Position numbers and translations under genes: made by a program. 64,000 nucleotides of DNA, taken from assembly GCA_964036155.1 (NCBI GenBank), contig OZ038422.1:80127201-80191200 (forward strand), in the 5' to 3' direction. Shown here one piece after another: positions 25,868 to 37,281 of this stretch; the stretch's first letter is position 1, and every line of letters begins with the position of its first letter. Source of the stretch: Diploscapter coronatus. Lineage: Eukaryota > Nematoda > Chromadorea > Rhabditida > Rhabditidae. Below the pieces are notes generated by a model that saw nothing but the letters and a program-made list of their open reading frames with translations, was not told the DNA's origin and did no database searches.

Positions 25868-27607
25868 TTTAGGTAAGGTTTTTAGAAGGTAGAAGTAAGA
25901 AATTCTGGTCTGATTTCCAAATTTCTTGAAATTAAACTGATTTTATCATGAAGTTCAACTTTGTTTGAGTAGTCTCCTTCCATATGTCATGTTCTCTAAT
26001 TATTTAATTTCGATTGAACCTATGTTTACCTAGGCCCATATGATTTTGCTGGATTCTGAATGGGTAAATAGAAATTGAAGAAGAACAAAAAATAGGAAAA
26101 CTCCTGCTAAACCATAGAAACGCAAACATATCTTTTGAAACAGTACCGTCATCAATCTATCATTTATATCAGTTTACCTTGAATTGATAAGAACGCGCGA
26201 CGCAGAAAATTACCGGCAAATAAACCACTTTCTCGAAATGATAGGGGATAGGTCGAGAAAAATGGCTGCAATGCCAGAAAACCAACCGACCAAATTGTCG
26301 GCAGAAAAATAGGAGATAGCTCGAAAAATGGCCGTGTATCGCGATACTCAATTCTGCGACGGACGGGAAATTAGCCAAATCGAAATTGACAAGAACAGCT
26401 CTCGTAGTGGCAAGATATTTTTGCAAATGGTTCAAGAAGAATTTACCATCGCGCGCTAAATAATAGGCCAAGACAACAGTCTGAGATAGGAGAAATTTTG
26501 CTCGATAATTAAAAAATACGTGAAAATCGAAACGAAAAGGAATTTACCGAGCGATAAATAAATGAAATCGGGAATTGGAAACAAAGAATTGAGAAATCAG
26601 ATTCGGTTCGGACCAAATCCAAAGTTTACCCAGCTGATTTTTCGATTTATCCATATATGAAATGAAATTTCGGAAGAAGAAATAGGTTGCAAGAGTGATT
26701 CATGAAAGATGCTGGATATTGCGAAATTTTTGAAGCTTCATTAACTCGCCATTTTTGGATAAGCTAAAAAATCTCTAAAACCAGGTCTAATAAATATTTG
26801 TTGGGTCAAAAAGAGCCGCTAGGGACAATATGGGATATGGAGGGTCAATGATGAGAGTAAGTCCAAGGACACGAAAGAGATTAAGAGAGATAAGGGATTT
26901 GGCAGAAGTATCAAAGAAAGAGACAAGAGAATAGAAATCTGTCCGAAACATTGTCGGAGGAAGTGCAAATCTCATGGTTTGCTGCAATTTGCATGTCTTT
27001 TTGGCACGCTATCTCGCAATAAAGTTGGTTTTCGCTATTTTAGAAACTTTCCTTTTTCACAGAAACATTTATTCGCCTTTTCACGAATTTCTAGCAAAAC
27101 AAAGAAGAAACCACAAACAAACCAGAAAACGAACAAAAAGGAAACAATCAGGAAGTCAACACACAAAATATTGCTGAATGAAAAAGGAACATTAAAAATG
27201 AATTAATGACAAAAAATCACTAAGCCTTTTTGCGTAAATCACAGTTATCACATTTTGATCGCCCTGACTAGGAATAAAGGAATAGAAATCTACCGATGAC
27301 TTTTCAAGTATATTCCCAAAGACATTAGAAAGCAAGTACTTTGAAATGGCACTAAATAATGATGATTTTTCTCTAGATCTAAGGATGTGTTCTAAAAGTC
27401 GAATAAAAAAAGACAATAAATTTTCAATGAAGAAGAAAAAATTCGAAGAAAAAAATTCGGGAAAGGGCAAAATAATGATATCTTTAGGCGCAATGTTACG
27501 TCAATAAAAACCAAATATGAAGAATAAATTAAAAAAAAGAAAGATATTAGAGAAATTGGTCTAAAGAAGAATGGTAAATGTTCGAGAAAATTAGAAGGGA
27601 AAAACTC
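25868..27607. other. Intergenic stretch downstream of cyclin T
   Basis: AT-rich sequence between the cyclin T stop codon and the next candidate first exon. No coding exon, RNA gene or clear repeat was recognised. Confidence 0.4.
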
Positions 27608-30600
27608 TCAATATGGATTGTTTCTGGTGTAGGGAGAGTCGTTGTAGTGTCTGTTTCTGTTGAAGCCTCGAATGTCAGTCCTGTAAGCCCTGCCTCGATA
27701 GCTCGGATTGTGATTGTGAGTGTAGCTGTGATGGTGGCTATAATTGGAGTTGTACGATCGCTGATAGCCCTGGTTGCTGTAGTTCCCAGATGAATAGTCA
27801 TGGCTTTCTGAAAGCGTACAAATTAAAATGAAATTCGATAAAAAAGAGTTTAGATATTTCTTGAAATCATTAGAAAATTTAATCTTCACACCAACTGAAG
27901 AATTTCGCAAGTTCCAAACTTTTGGAATGAAAGCGTTGAAAATATTTGAATTCGACTAACCAGTCCTGTAACCCGAATCGCTGAATCTGCCGCTGTAGTT
28001 CCTGCTGGAATGGCTGGAGTGACTAACAGAACTGAAGGTAGAGTTGACCGAGCTGTTGAGAGACGAGTTGGGAGTAGAAGTCAAAATGGTCGAAGTGAAG
28101 TTGAAGCTGTTGCTCGTGCGGTTAGGTCTAACCGCGGACAGGGACTGGGACTGCTGCTCGCCCGAGGAAGTGCTGCTTGGAGTCGTCACTAAGGAGGAGC
28201 CCTTAGAGGATTTGGGCACATCATTCGGAATCTGAATTGGAATTTTACGAGGTTGGAATCCCGAAAATTCATTCCTGATACTTCGTTTCGTCCCAGGAAA
28301 AGGGGAAAACGGCAAACTCATCTCACTAGTACTTCGTTAAAAAGAAGTTTATATTTGCAGTTGGATAAATCTACAATAATTCGGGACAAGACATACATTT
28401 TCAACGACAGCTGGCAACTTGCTGAGATGACTTTTGAGTCGCACCGCGTGACTTTCGATCGTGTAGAGTTGCAGAAGTTCCGCTCCCATGTCTGAAAGAA
28501 GACATTGCTGGTTTTCGCAAGGAAAAACAAGATCGGAAAACTAACCCTTGAGCTCTTTGTGTCTGATCTTGGAGTCATATTTGGCGTACCATTCGGGAAG
28601 CTCGTCAGTCGAATCTTGCGAGAGTTGACCTTCTTCTGAAGCCGATTTCAGACGCTGCATTGATGGGATCTGGAAAACATAAGAGTAGTCCGTTTCATAT
28701 AAAAAACAGCTATCGTTTTCATATTTTTACCGAATATGTTTGCCAAAAATGCAATAATTATTACATTGTACTGACAGTACTGGGTGGTGACGTGCGCGAC
28801 AGCAATGGCTATCATCTTCATCGGATAGCGCATGACCCAATCAGTCCAAAATATCCTGGAAAGGGCGTTTCATTTTCTTGGAGGAAAATGAAAGTCTTAC
28901 GCGTCCTGCAGGAAGAATTTCGCCTTGTGACGAATGTCCACATGAGCTGAAATTGATTTTTTTGAAACTTTACAGCCTGTTTGACATTATTATTTTGGAA
29001 AAAATGCAGGGAGATGAAAAGTGAAAGTAGCTAATTGAAGGTTTTTTCTGTGCACGGTTAAGGATAAACACAGAAAGCTTCCGAATGATAGGGAGACAAC
29101 TGCTAAATGACAATCAGATTGACCGCTTTCTTTTTCCCATACAACTTTTTCCAGTTCGATCCTCACTTCCCTCTTTCTAACTATAGTGACCGTCAGGTCG
29201 TCATTTAGTAATCGCAGATAGGGATTTGTAAGGCCGTGTTTTCCAAATCAAAAGGATTTCCATTTTTTCTCCCAAAATAATCTTCTTCCTACTTGATTCC
29301 TTGGTGTGAAGTTTGAGATCTTCGAAAATCTTCCACAAGTCTTTGTGTGGAGTGTCGACCACGAAGTCGAAGCCTGCAACGATCAAATTACCGTAATCCT
29401 TGCAATTCAGATTCATACCGAGCGTCTGAATGAGGAGCTCTTCCAGCAGAGCGATGCGCGCCTTCATCTTATCGATGTGCTGCAAACAAATATTGTTGGT
29501 TATTAGTATTATCTGGGCAAAAATTACAAAGAAAAAATAAGGGAGGTAACTCATGAGTGATAAGATGACGGGACGGCGAGACCTCTAGTTAGAGGGGATA
29601 GAGACAGGAGTGCCCAAGATTTATCCGTCCTCGGCTCCGGCTCTTGGCAATTTTTCCGCTACTGTTCCAAAAGTTGAAGTTTCCTATCGCCCCATTCGCC
29701 TTCGTTACAAATCTTGTAATCCGTACTTGTTCCCCCGTTTCCGAAAAGTCAATTTTGAGCACTCCTGGATAGAGAAGGGATGGGAGTTGGGAGAAATAAT
29801 TCGAAAAAAGATCGGTTTCGTCATTCCGTTATTTACGAGTTGCCAAGAAGGAATGTTGCTGGAAGGCAACACGGACGTCAAAATACTCTCCCAGCGAAAA
29901 AAAGAACATTTGAAGACAAACCTCGTTAGGCATGTGCTTCTCCTTGAATCGAATGACAAAGTAAGCCCTGGCGAAGTGCGACAGATTTCTCGGGCACTCC
30001 TCTCCCTTGGCTGCTGTGAACAGACATGTCGTTGCCACATCCTGAAATTTTGTTCAATTTGTTCCATTTTTCAAAAAAAAAAATACAAAATTACCCTTCC
30101 GTCCAGATCCTTGAAAGAGTGAATGGTGTAGAATCGCTGCAGGAAGATGATGCCGATGTTGAGGGCCATTTTGGAGCTGAAAACAAAATTCAAATTTAAT
30201 TCTAGCAACTTGTGAACGCAGATGAGACATAATTCTGGGCCAGATAGGACTTAGAATTTTTCTAATTGTTTTTTTTCCACTGAACGAAATACAACCACAT
30301 CGCACCGAAAAAATGGACTACCGTACCACAATTGGGATGGAATAGCTCCAAATCCTATCCGTATTTCCAAAATTTCAAAATTCAAGTATTTCCTGTCAAT
30401 TTCAATAACGATTCCGTTATTTTTTCTGAAGATAATTCTTACATTTTGAGTCTCTCCTCCGCAGCGATTTCATTGAGTGATCCGTGGACTGAGATCATAA
30501 AGGAGACCGCCTTGGACCGATGCAGCAGCTCCTCCTCGGGACTCATTCCCTGTAGAATGCTCGGCGAATTCATCAGCAGCTAAAAATGAGTTTTTTGATT

Positions 30601-30904
30601 CATAAGAGGATGAATTTTTGTTAAATCGTGTTGAAATCAGACTCGTGCAATATTTACCCCTGTCCCAGAAAAATCGCATCTTGTGTAACCCAGTTGAAAT
30701 GAGAACTTTTACAAAGAATACCTCCTCCTTAGTGTAGATCCATCTGGTCTTCCTGTCCCTGGCCCGGTCACTGTCGCCCTGGTCGTGCAGCTGCAGGCTC
30801 CGCTGGAAATGTTCGTCCGGATCGTCCGGAATATCAGGGCCCGTCGACTCGAACTTGATCTCATTGGCCAGCAGCGTCAGAATCTCATCCGCTCTAACTG
30901 GCAT
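27608..30904 (-). CDS. cit-1: Cyclin T-like P-TEFb subunit
   Basis: About ten exons with consistent phases run from ATG at 30904 to TGA at 27610-27608. After a 53-residue leader comes RWIYTKEE, then NSPSILQGMSPEEELLHRSK, LQRFYTIHSFKD and DVATTCLFTAAKGEECPRNL, the hallmark first cyclin box of cyclin T/K. The second cyclin fold follows (LLEELLIQTLG, DLWKIFEDLKL, FFLQDA, MIAIAVAHVTTQYC) and ends DMGAELLQLYT. The last two exons are disordered: a Ser/Thr-rich tail and an Asn/Tyr/His segment with SHHHSYTHNH, comparable to the His-rich tail by which cyclin T contacts RNA polymerase II. Cyclin T activates CDK-9 for transcription elongation in the nucleus. The start is supported by an SL-type acceptor two bases upstream. 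I assign the family with confidence and the C. elegans-style symbol tentatively. A MITE sits in the intron at 29100-29213. Confidence 0.88.
29100..29213. repeat. MITE copy 1 (same family as 48551-48655)
   Basis: Ends CTAAATGACAATCAG and CGTCATTTAG are inverted, and the body (CTTCCCTCTTTCTAACTATA, then CCGTCAGGTCGTCATTTAG) is nearly the same as a copy in the guanylyl cyclase gene. It lies in a cyclin T intron. Confidence 0.6.
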
Positions 30905-30906
30905 CT

Positions 30907-30918
30907 CTGAAAATAAGG
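30907..30918 (-). promoter_or_regulatory. Probable SL trans-splice acceptor of cyclin T gene
   Basis: On the minus strand CCTTATTTTCAG ends two bases before the start codon, and no upstream coding exon was found. Confidence 0.5.
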
Positions 30919-30978
30919 AGGTGGTAACTTGAAATATTGACACTTAGCGCCAAAATTCGCAACTCCTCGAAAGGTAAA

Positions 30979-32660
30979 CTTAAGAGTGGATGTCAGGAAA
31001 AATCAAAGTCATAAGGAAGGGGTGCGGAACAGGGGTCCGTCGATTTGGCTGATTTTCACATATATAGTACAGTTTTTCATGCTGATTCTCATGGTGCTAT
31101 TCGTTTTTCATAAAAATCATCGTATACAGGATTACGGTAGCTTAAAGTTTTGACAGACCCGACCTCAGAAAAAAATTCATAACTTTCTTATTTGTGGACG
31201 AAATCAAATGGGGTTTTCAGCATCGGATAGCCCATGAAAAACTCTACAAATAATGTAACTACAATGAATCTCGACGATCGCTAATTTGACGGAAAAATTA
31301 GAATATTCAAAAATGTGACTTTAACATACCCCCAGTTTTCGATTTTTTTCGACCAAAAAGAAGGTCGATCGAAAGCTAAATATTAGCTCATGAGAAAGAG
31401 GGTTCAATTCTGTATTTGAATATGTAAAAATTTTCATAAAAATAGGGTAGCCCAAGCCCCGAAAAATGCGTCTGAACGCATAAAATCGGGTGATTATTGC
31501 ATTGTGTCAACTTTGATTCCCTATAACTTTCTTATTTTTGGGCCAAATTGAATGATTATTTTTTTTATTTTGTAGATCTTGAGTAGGAGAATATGGGAAA
31601 AATATAAAGAAAATTTTTAGAAATTAATTTTGGCGGGAATAAATTATTCGAAGTTACTCTATATACCCGTACTGCGTTTACGCGTAAATGACGTTGGAAA
31701 AATTCGCCCTTCCAGTATGTTGTGTAGATGGACATGGTGAACAACTTTCGTTCCGGAACTTACCTCGGATTCATTACCGTTTGAGTTCCAGAATTTTTTA
31801 AAGTTCAATGACCAATTATTGCAAAGTCCCGTTTTGACAGTAAATTTCAAAAATTCATAGTTCCTTGAGTGTGCACATTCTAGAATAAGTTCTCGAACAA
31901 AAATTGATCAACTTGAAGAGCTCTACAAGATTTCATGAAAAACTCCGACGTTAACTCAAATCACACTTGTAAACACAGTACGGGTATATAGAGTAACTTC
32001 GAATAATTTTTTCCCACCAAAATTAATTCCTAAAAATTTTATTTTTATTTTTACTTTATTCTCCTACTCAAGATCTACAAAATAAAAAAAATAATCATTC
32101 AATTTGGCCCAAAAATAAGAAAGTTATAGGGAATCAAAGTTGACACAATGCAATAATCACCCGATTTTATGCGTTCAGACGCATTTTTCGGGGCTTGGGC
32201 TACCCTATTTTTATGAAAATTTTTACATATTCAAATACAGAATTGAACCCTCTTTCTCATGAGCTAATATTTAGCTTTCGATCGAACTTCTTTTTGGTCG
32301 AAAAAAATCGAAAACTGGGGGTATGTTAAAGTCACATTTTTGAATATTCTAATTTTTCCGTCAAATTAGCGATCGTCGAGATTCATTGTAGTTACATTAT
32401 TTGTAGAGTTTTTCATGGGCTATCCGATGCTGAAAACCCCATTTGATTTCGTCCACAAATAAGAAAGTTATGAATTTTTTTCTGAGGTCGGGTCTGTCAA
32501 AACTTTAAGCTACCGTAATCCTGTATACGATGATTTTTATGAAAAACGAATAGCACCATGAGAATCAGCATGAAAAACTGTACTATATATGTGAAAATCA
32601 GCCAAATCGACGGACCCCTGTTCCGCACCACTTTGAATAGTCCTGACATTCACTCTTAAG
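30979..32660. mobile_element. Large fold-back element, about 690-bp inverted arms
   Basis: Left arm 30979-31681 and right arm about 31971-32660 are near-identical inverted copies, both bordered by CTTAAGAGT, with a ~290-bp loop. Examples are GGTGCGGAACAGGGGTCCGT at the left outer part and its reverse complement at about 32620, and TATACCCGTACTG at the inner ends. No transposase frame is seen, so it is a non-autonomous fold-back transposon. A transcript through it would form a very long double-stranded RNA. Confidence 0.85.
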
Positions 32661-32985
32661 GAAAAGAACGGTTTTCCCATTCTGGCTTTATTGAAAGCAA
32701 CCAAACACGCGTGGTGGAATTTCTAAAATTCCACTGCAGTGGACATTGGTTTTGAGTAGAAAAGTAGCTCTCTATAGTTTCACAACTTCTTTCAAGTTTC
32801 ATGATTGCGAGACTCAAAATTTCCAAATAGACGACGAAAAATGTTACAAAAATTCAAGAAATGCCAGAGGAGAAATGAGAAATGACGACTTCGACAATTT
32901 TTTAAAAATTTCGTTATCCAACCACTTGTTACGTGAAAAGCGGATAATGTAGAATGGGAAGAAAAGAAAAGAAAAATATTGCCTC

Positions 32986-33365
32986 TACTATTGTCCATTG
33001 TAAATGACTTGGCTGTCGCCAGTGCCTTTCGCGAAAGGGGAAGGTGCGAAACGTATCGCGTCCGCATGCGTTGCGGCTTCCATTGTGAAGAGAATTTTTC
33101 ACACGAATATTCCCATTTTTACTCATTATTTTTCAATAATCTAATAATAATTAACATTTGTTGCCATTAATTATCGATAATTAACGAATAATTAGTGATT
33201 TCGACAGAAAATCGAAAAAAGTAATGAGTAAAAATGGGAATATTCGTGTGAAAAATTCTCTTCACAATGGAAGCCGCAACGCATGCGGACGCGATACGTT
33301 TCGCACCTTCCCCTTTCGCGAAAGGCACTGGCGACAGCCAAGTCATTTACAATGGACAGTATTAA
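32986..33365. mobile_element. Second fold-back element, about 150-bp inverted arms
   Basis: Left arm 32986-33134 and right arm 33213-33365 are almost perfect inverted copies. They share CTTTCGCGAAAGG, CGCGTCCGCATGCGTTGCGG and TCACACGAATATTCCC or their complements. The ~80-bp loop is AT-rich and itself holds TAATTATCGATAATTA. Both arms are open in one frame in both copies, but that is a by-product of the duplication. Confidence 0.8.
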
Positions 33366-35086
33366 ATAGATGTTCAATTGTACAAAATGAGATCAATTTT
33401 CGATGCATACCATAACATTTATCAAAGGTATGATTCGATTTCAATTCCTAACGAGCCCGATTTAGGTTATCGCATATTCGATATCATTTATCAAGAATTC
33501 AAACTTTTCGAATTATTCTATTTTAGTATCTATACGAAAATCATCAACTAACAAGAAAATCAATATATTTTAAGCATGTTGACGTTATTGATCATTTGAA
33601 CATTATAAATCTGATGATTCTAAGTGATGCTCTCAAAATTATCCCTAATGGAACCAGAGTCAGGATGGAGCAAATTTGGCATATTTATGTTAATAAACAT
33701 TACCGAATTCCATTAATCAAAGCCATTTTAATTCAGGTTTGTGGCATGATTATGATTGGAGCATTTAAAAAGTCAATTTGGATGAAATCACACATGGCGA
33801 TTTTTTAATAATTAGGAATATCAGGAAATAAATTTTAAAGAGGCACGGGGAAAGATGCGAATAAAGATAGCCATGAATTACTGTGGAGTGACAAACAGAC
33901 AGACAGCAATGATTCCATTTTCTGATTTTAGAAAGTAACATTCATTTATTGACTTTTTAAATCTTACCTATTAAATTTTTATCATCATTGCATATTTCAT
34001 TCAATTTTCATTGAATATGAAGATTACCCATAATTTATTAGTGCACTCAGAAAAAAGCATAGAATAATGCCTAAAAACCTACAAATCTGGCATTAAATTT
34101 ATAAAATCAGTAACAATATTCAATTTTGTTTGACCATTGATTCTTCGAGAAGTTATTGAAAGGAGCTTCTTCCCAAGTGCACTCATTCAATTCATTCCTG
34201 TGCTTGTTGTTATTCTTGACATCTTCTTGAAAGGGACGATCTCTTTTGCATTTGAACTTTTCGTTCGCGTCGGTTGTCTCCACACTAGTGAATATTCAGA
34301 AATAGAATTGTTCGCAATGTTTTCTTAGTAGTGTGTTTCATTTCTTCTAAATTTCTGAGATTACATTTTTCGCCTCTTTCGTGCGTAAGCGCTGTTTATA
34401 ATTACAAATCTTCATAAAGTTCAATGTCTGACAAGCAAATTTCGGTAAGTGAAACCTCTAATTTTAAAGAAAAATTATTTCGCTGACACTAATTATATAC
34501 CGAAATTTGTATGATCTTTGCTGTCATTCGACATCCGGATCAGTATATTGCTCTTTCAGATTCATTGGATTAAAACGCTCTTCAATGACACTATGATTAC
34601 TAGGTCGTTATTCCTATTCTAGAAAATTTACTCGCAGTTCCTTTACCATCAAAATACGGTATAATTTGTCGCCACCGACTTGTTCATTTGATGAATCATA
34701 CTTCTTACTGCCAATTCTGCTGAAAAGCTATCTCTAGAACCAACCTTATAATTAGTTTGTCTGAGCCTTAAAGGGCGGAGTCACTTCATAGGCCAACTGG
34801 CGCCTATAAATACGCCCCTTTCGTCGTTAATTTGTTCATTCAGTTTTTACCCATGCCCTATTGTTCTCTACTTTTGTACTTGGTATTACTGTATTAAACC
34901 AGTGCTAGTCAATAAAGGATTCCTAATATTCCGTGCAGTGCGAGTTACTAGTAGAGAACTACAGCTAAGGTCTTCTTAAATCCCACCTATACACCCAATT
35001 TCTCGCCTGCACAAAAATATCGTTTTTTTTCAAAATTCATTGTTTTGAGCCAAAATGGGATTCATTCTACTCAGAATTTTACCCTG
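33366..35086. other. AT-rich stretch with possible receptor remnants and an LTR-like segment
   Basis: Short hydrophobic plus-strand frames at 33596-33808 and 34137-34328 (the latter with SFFPSALIQFIPVLVVILDI) resemble single membrane exons of nematode serpentine receptors, but I could not chain them into a gene. At 34757-34969 there is a TATAAATA box followed by TCAATAAAGG and a segment bounded TGT...ACA that looks like a short solo LTR; no target duplication was found. Confidence 0.3.
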
Positions 35087-35108
35087 GTTACGAACAGGGA
35101 TGTTGACC

Positions 35109-35340
35109 CCGACCCTAACCCGCGGGTCGGGTCCGACCCGACCCGAAATTTCGGGTTGGGTCGGGTCGGGTTGGTGTTTTTCAATTGCATCACGGGTCGG
35201 GCTGGGTCGGGTTGAAGTGGATTGGGGTCGGGTTGGGTCGGGTTGCGTTTTTTCAATTGCATCACGGGTCGGGTTGGGTCGGGTTGAGGTGGATTGGGGT
35301 CGGGTTGGGTCGGGTTGGTTTGCCCAACCCGACGGGTTCG
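35109..35340. repeat. G-rich 72-bp subterminal repeats, left end
   Basis: Units containing CAATTGCATCACGGGTCGGG begin at 35182 and 35254, exactly 72 bases apart, and alternate with GGTCGGGTTGGGTCGGG tracts. The plus strand has dense runs of three or more G, so G-quadruplex formation is plausible. The outermost part is palindromic (GGGTCGGGTCCGACCCGACC). Confidence 0.85.
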
Positions 35341-35528
35341 GATCGTCATCTTTTAGCACTTTTTAGTGAATTTTCATGACTACTTTTAATTTTCTTTCAA
35401 AATCAAAGTTTTCCAGCTTAGCTTACGATAGACGTATTAAATACGTCCAGACCTAAGGAGAGCGATCGTCAAAAACCCTTATGACCTACTCCCTATAATA
35501 TTTTCTATACAATTTTGTATCTCTAAAC

Positions 35529-36193
35529 CAGGGCTGTTGCGGACGTTCCGATACCGGTAAAAATGACCGGAATTCCGGTATTAAAAGTAGAAAAAGTCTA
35601 TTTTCTGCCAATTTTTGAGCATGAAAATCACTCGAAAATAGCATCCTGCCTTCAATTTTGCAATGAAATTCTAGCGTACCATTTGGTATTTCTTTAAAAT
35701 ATTCTTAATTCTAAAAATAAAAAAAAATCTACTAGCATTTCAATAAGGGAATATATTAGAGATTATCAATGCAACTGGCAATGTTTTTCGCTATTGTGTA
35801 TAAAGAAAATTCCAAGACAAAATTAGTTACTTATAGGAGAAATTTTATCCAATAAGCTGATTTTCCTATGAAAAAATTACTAGAGAAATGGATTTTATTC
35901 ACCTTCGCCTGCGGCGGGCTAAATAATGAAGAGGGTATTCAAATAAAAATGATCACTCTCCATTGAGAATATAAGACTTAAAATTTTGTTAGAATTATAA
36001 TAAGACATTAGCTAAAGAATTTTTGGGCATAATCCTTCGATTTAGTTAAATTAAGAAAAAATTCCGGTTCCGATTCCGAACAACCGGAAATTCCGACGAT
36101 TTTTGGTATCGGAACTTGTGATTCCGACTCTGATCCCGCTAAAATTCAATTCCGATTCAGAATTTTTTTTAATTCGATTCTGCAACAGCCCTG
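35529..36193. mobile_element. Nested hAT-like MITE, CAGGGCTGTTGC ends
   Basis: The left end CAGGGCTGTTGC is matched by GCAACAGCCCTG at the right, 665 bases apart, inside the larger hAT element. Next to the ends are repeated words around TTCCGGTTCCGATTCCG and GATACCGGTAAAAATGACCG. No 8-bp target duplication is visible (CTCTAAAC against AATGTGAC), so it is older or its borders have decayed. Confidence 0.65.
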
Positions 36194-36475
36194 AATGTGA
36201 CTGAATCGGGATTCAACTTGGAAGATTTTCATGATATATCAACCATATTACGTGTACCAGTTTTTACCCTGATTTGTGCAGTGTAAGCGGGGTGAACCAG
36301 TCAGTCACCCAAAATTGCATTATGCGCATTTCTTTGACCGGTACTGTATATTATAGTTAGAAATGTCAGAATGCCAAAGTTAGCATTCGAATTATGCATT
36401 AGAAATTCTTTCAGTTATTTTTGAATAAATACGTGGTAATTTGAGAAAAATTCTATTTTTAGTGATATTAGAAAT

Positions 36476-36705
36476 TAGGGTCGGGGCCGGGTCGGGGTCG
36501 GGTTGGGTCGGGTCGGGGTGGATCGGGGTCGGGTTGGGTCGGGTTGTGGTTTTTCAATTGCATCACGGGTCGGGCTGGGTCGGGTCGGGGTGGATTGGGG
36601 TCGGGTTGGGTCGGGCTGGAGTTTTTCAATTGCATCACGGGTCGGGCTGGGTCGGGTCGGGGTGGATTGGGGTCGGGTTGGGTCGGGTCGCAATTTTTCG
36701 ACCCG
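36476..36705. repeat. G-rich 72-bp subterminal repeats, right end
   Basis: Units with CAATTGCATCACGGGTCGGG start at 36555 and 36627, again 72 bases apart and in the same orientation as the left block. The array is therefore a direct, not inverted, repeat between the two transposon ends. Confidence 0.85.
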
Positions 36706-36865
36706 TCAACATCCCTGGTTACGAATATGCAGTGATCTTATCACTGATAAGAGCTCATTTTTGAGTTATTTTTAGTCCAGATTATGAAAATAAGAATTGT
36801 GGATCATTTTCAGCTCAATTTTATCACTTCATTATTAGTGATAAGAAATGATAATATTCTAACCA

Positions 36866-36957
36866 TAGGCGCCGGAGCGACGCCTACGTGCCCCAGCCGA
36901 AGGCTGGGCCCTAGAAGACTGCGCTCGCGGCCGCGAAGCAGCTGCGAGCGCAGCCTT
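36866..36957. other. Three consecutive GC-rich hairpins
   Basis: In very AT-rich surroundings three stem-loops follow each other: AGGCGCCGGAGCGACGCCT, CCCAGCCGAAGGCTGGG, and CTGCGCTCGCGG paired with GCTGCGAGCGCAG. This could be a structured RNA, a transposon end or a terminator-like element; I recognise no known family. Confidence 0.5.
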
Positions 36958-37281
36958 CGAATTTCATTTTAGATGTATGAATGCATAAAGGGTCGGAATA
37001 ATGGATTTTATAAAGAGCCAATTTGCCAAAGTAAGATAATTACATTAATAATGCCGAAAAGTAAGTTTATTTTAAATAACAGAGCTTGAAAATAGCACAT
37101 GGCACGTACAGGCATTTTATTACATGTTAACTGATTTTGGAGCTGGTATGTAAATATAGTTTATATTTTACTAAAATAAGTACCACCAATAAGTATTAAT
37201 ATTGAATATGTTGGCATTAAGTTTATATAAAGTTCAAATCTTATCAATTCATTTATCTAATTAAAATTAGATTATTTAGTC

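Larger units (their letters stand above)
35095..36717. mobile_element. Non-autonomous hAT-type transposon with 8-bp target duplication
   Basis: The element starts CAGGGATGTTGAC and ends with the exact inverse GTCAACATCCCTG. It is flanked on both sides by the same eight bases GTTACGAA (35087-35094 and 36718-36725), the diagnostic 8-bp duplication of hAT transposases. No transposase frame exists; the long frames are translations of G-rich repeats. Just inside each end is a block of GGGTCGGGTTGGGTCGGG-type repeats with a 72-bp period. A second hAT-like element is nested at 35529-36193. Confidence 0.88.

Noticed and set aside
29610..30122. 170-codon plus-strand frame
   Set aside because: Antisense shadow of cyclin T exons and introns.
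32979..33415. Identical frames on opposite strands with CETYRVRMRCGFHCEENF
   Set aside because: Produced by the inverted repeat; the apparent protein conservation is DNA duplication.
35030..35379. Open frames in all directions across the G-rich block (GSGWVG / PTRPNPT-type repeats)
   Set aside because: They are translations of the 72-bp transposon repeat, stop at its borders and appear in several frames and on both strands.
36441..36775. Proline/Thr and Gly/Val repeat frames at the right transposon end
   Set aside because: Same 72-bp repeat as on the left; no splice context and no gene.
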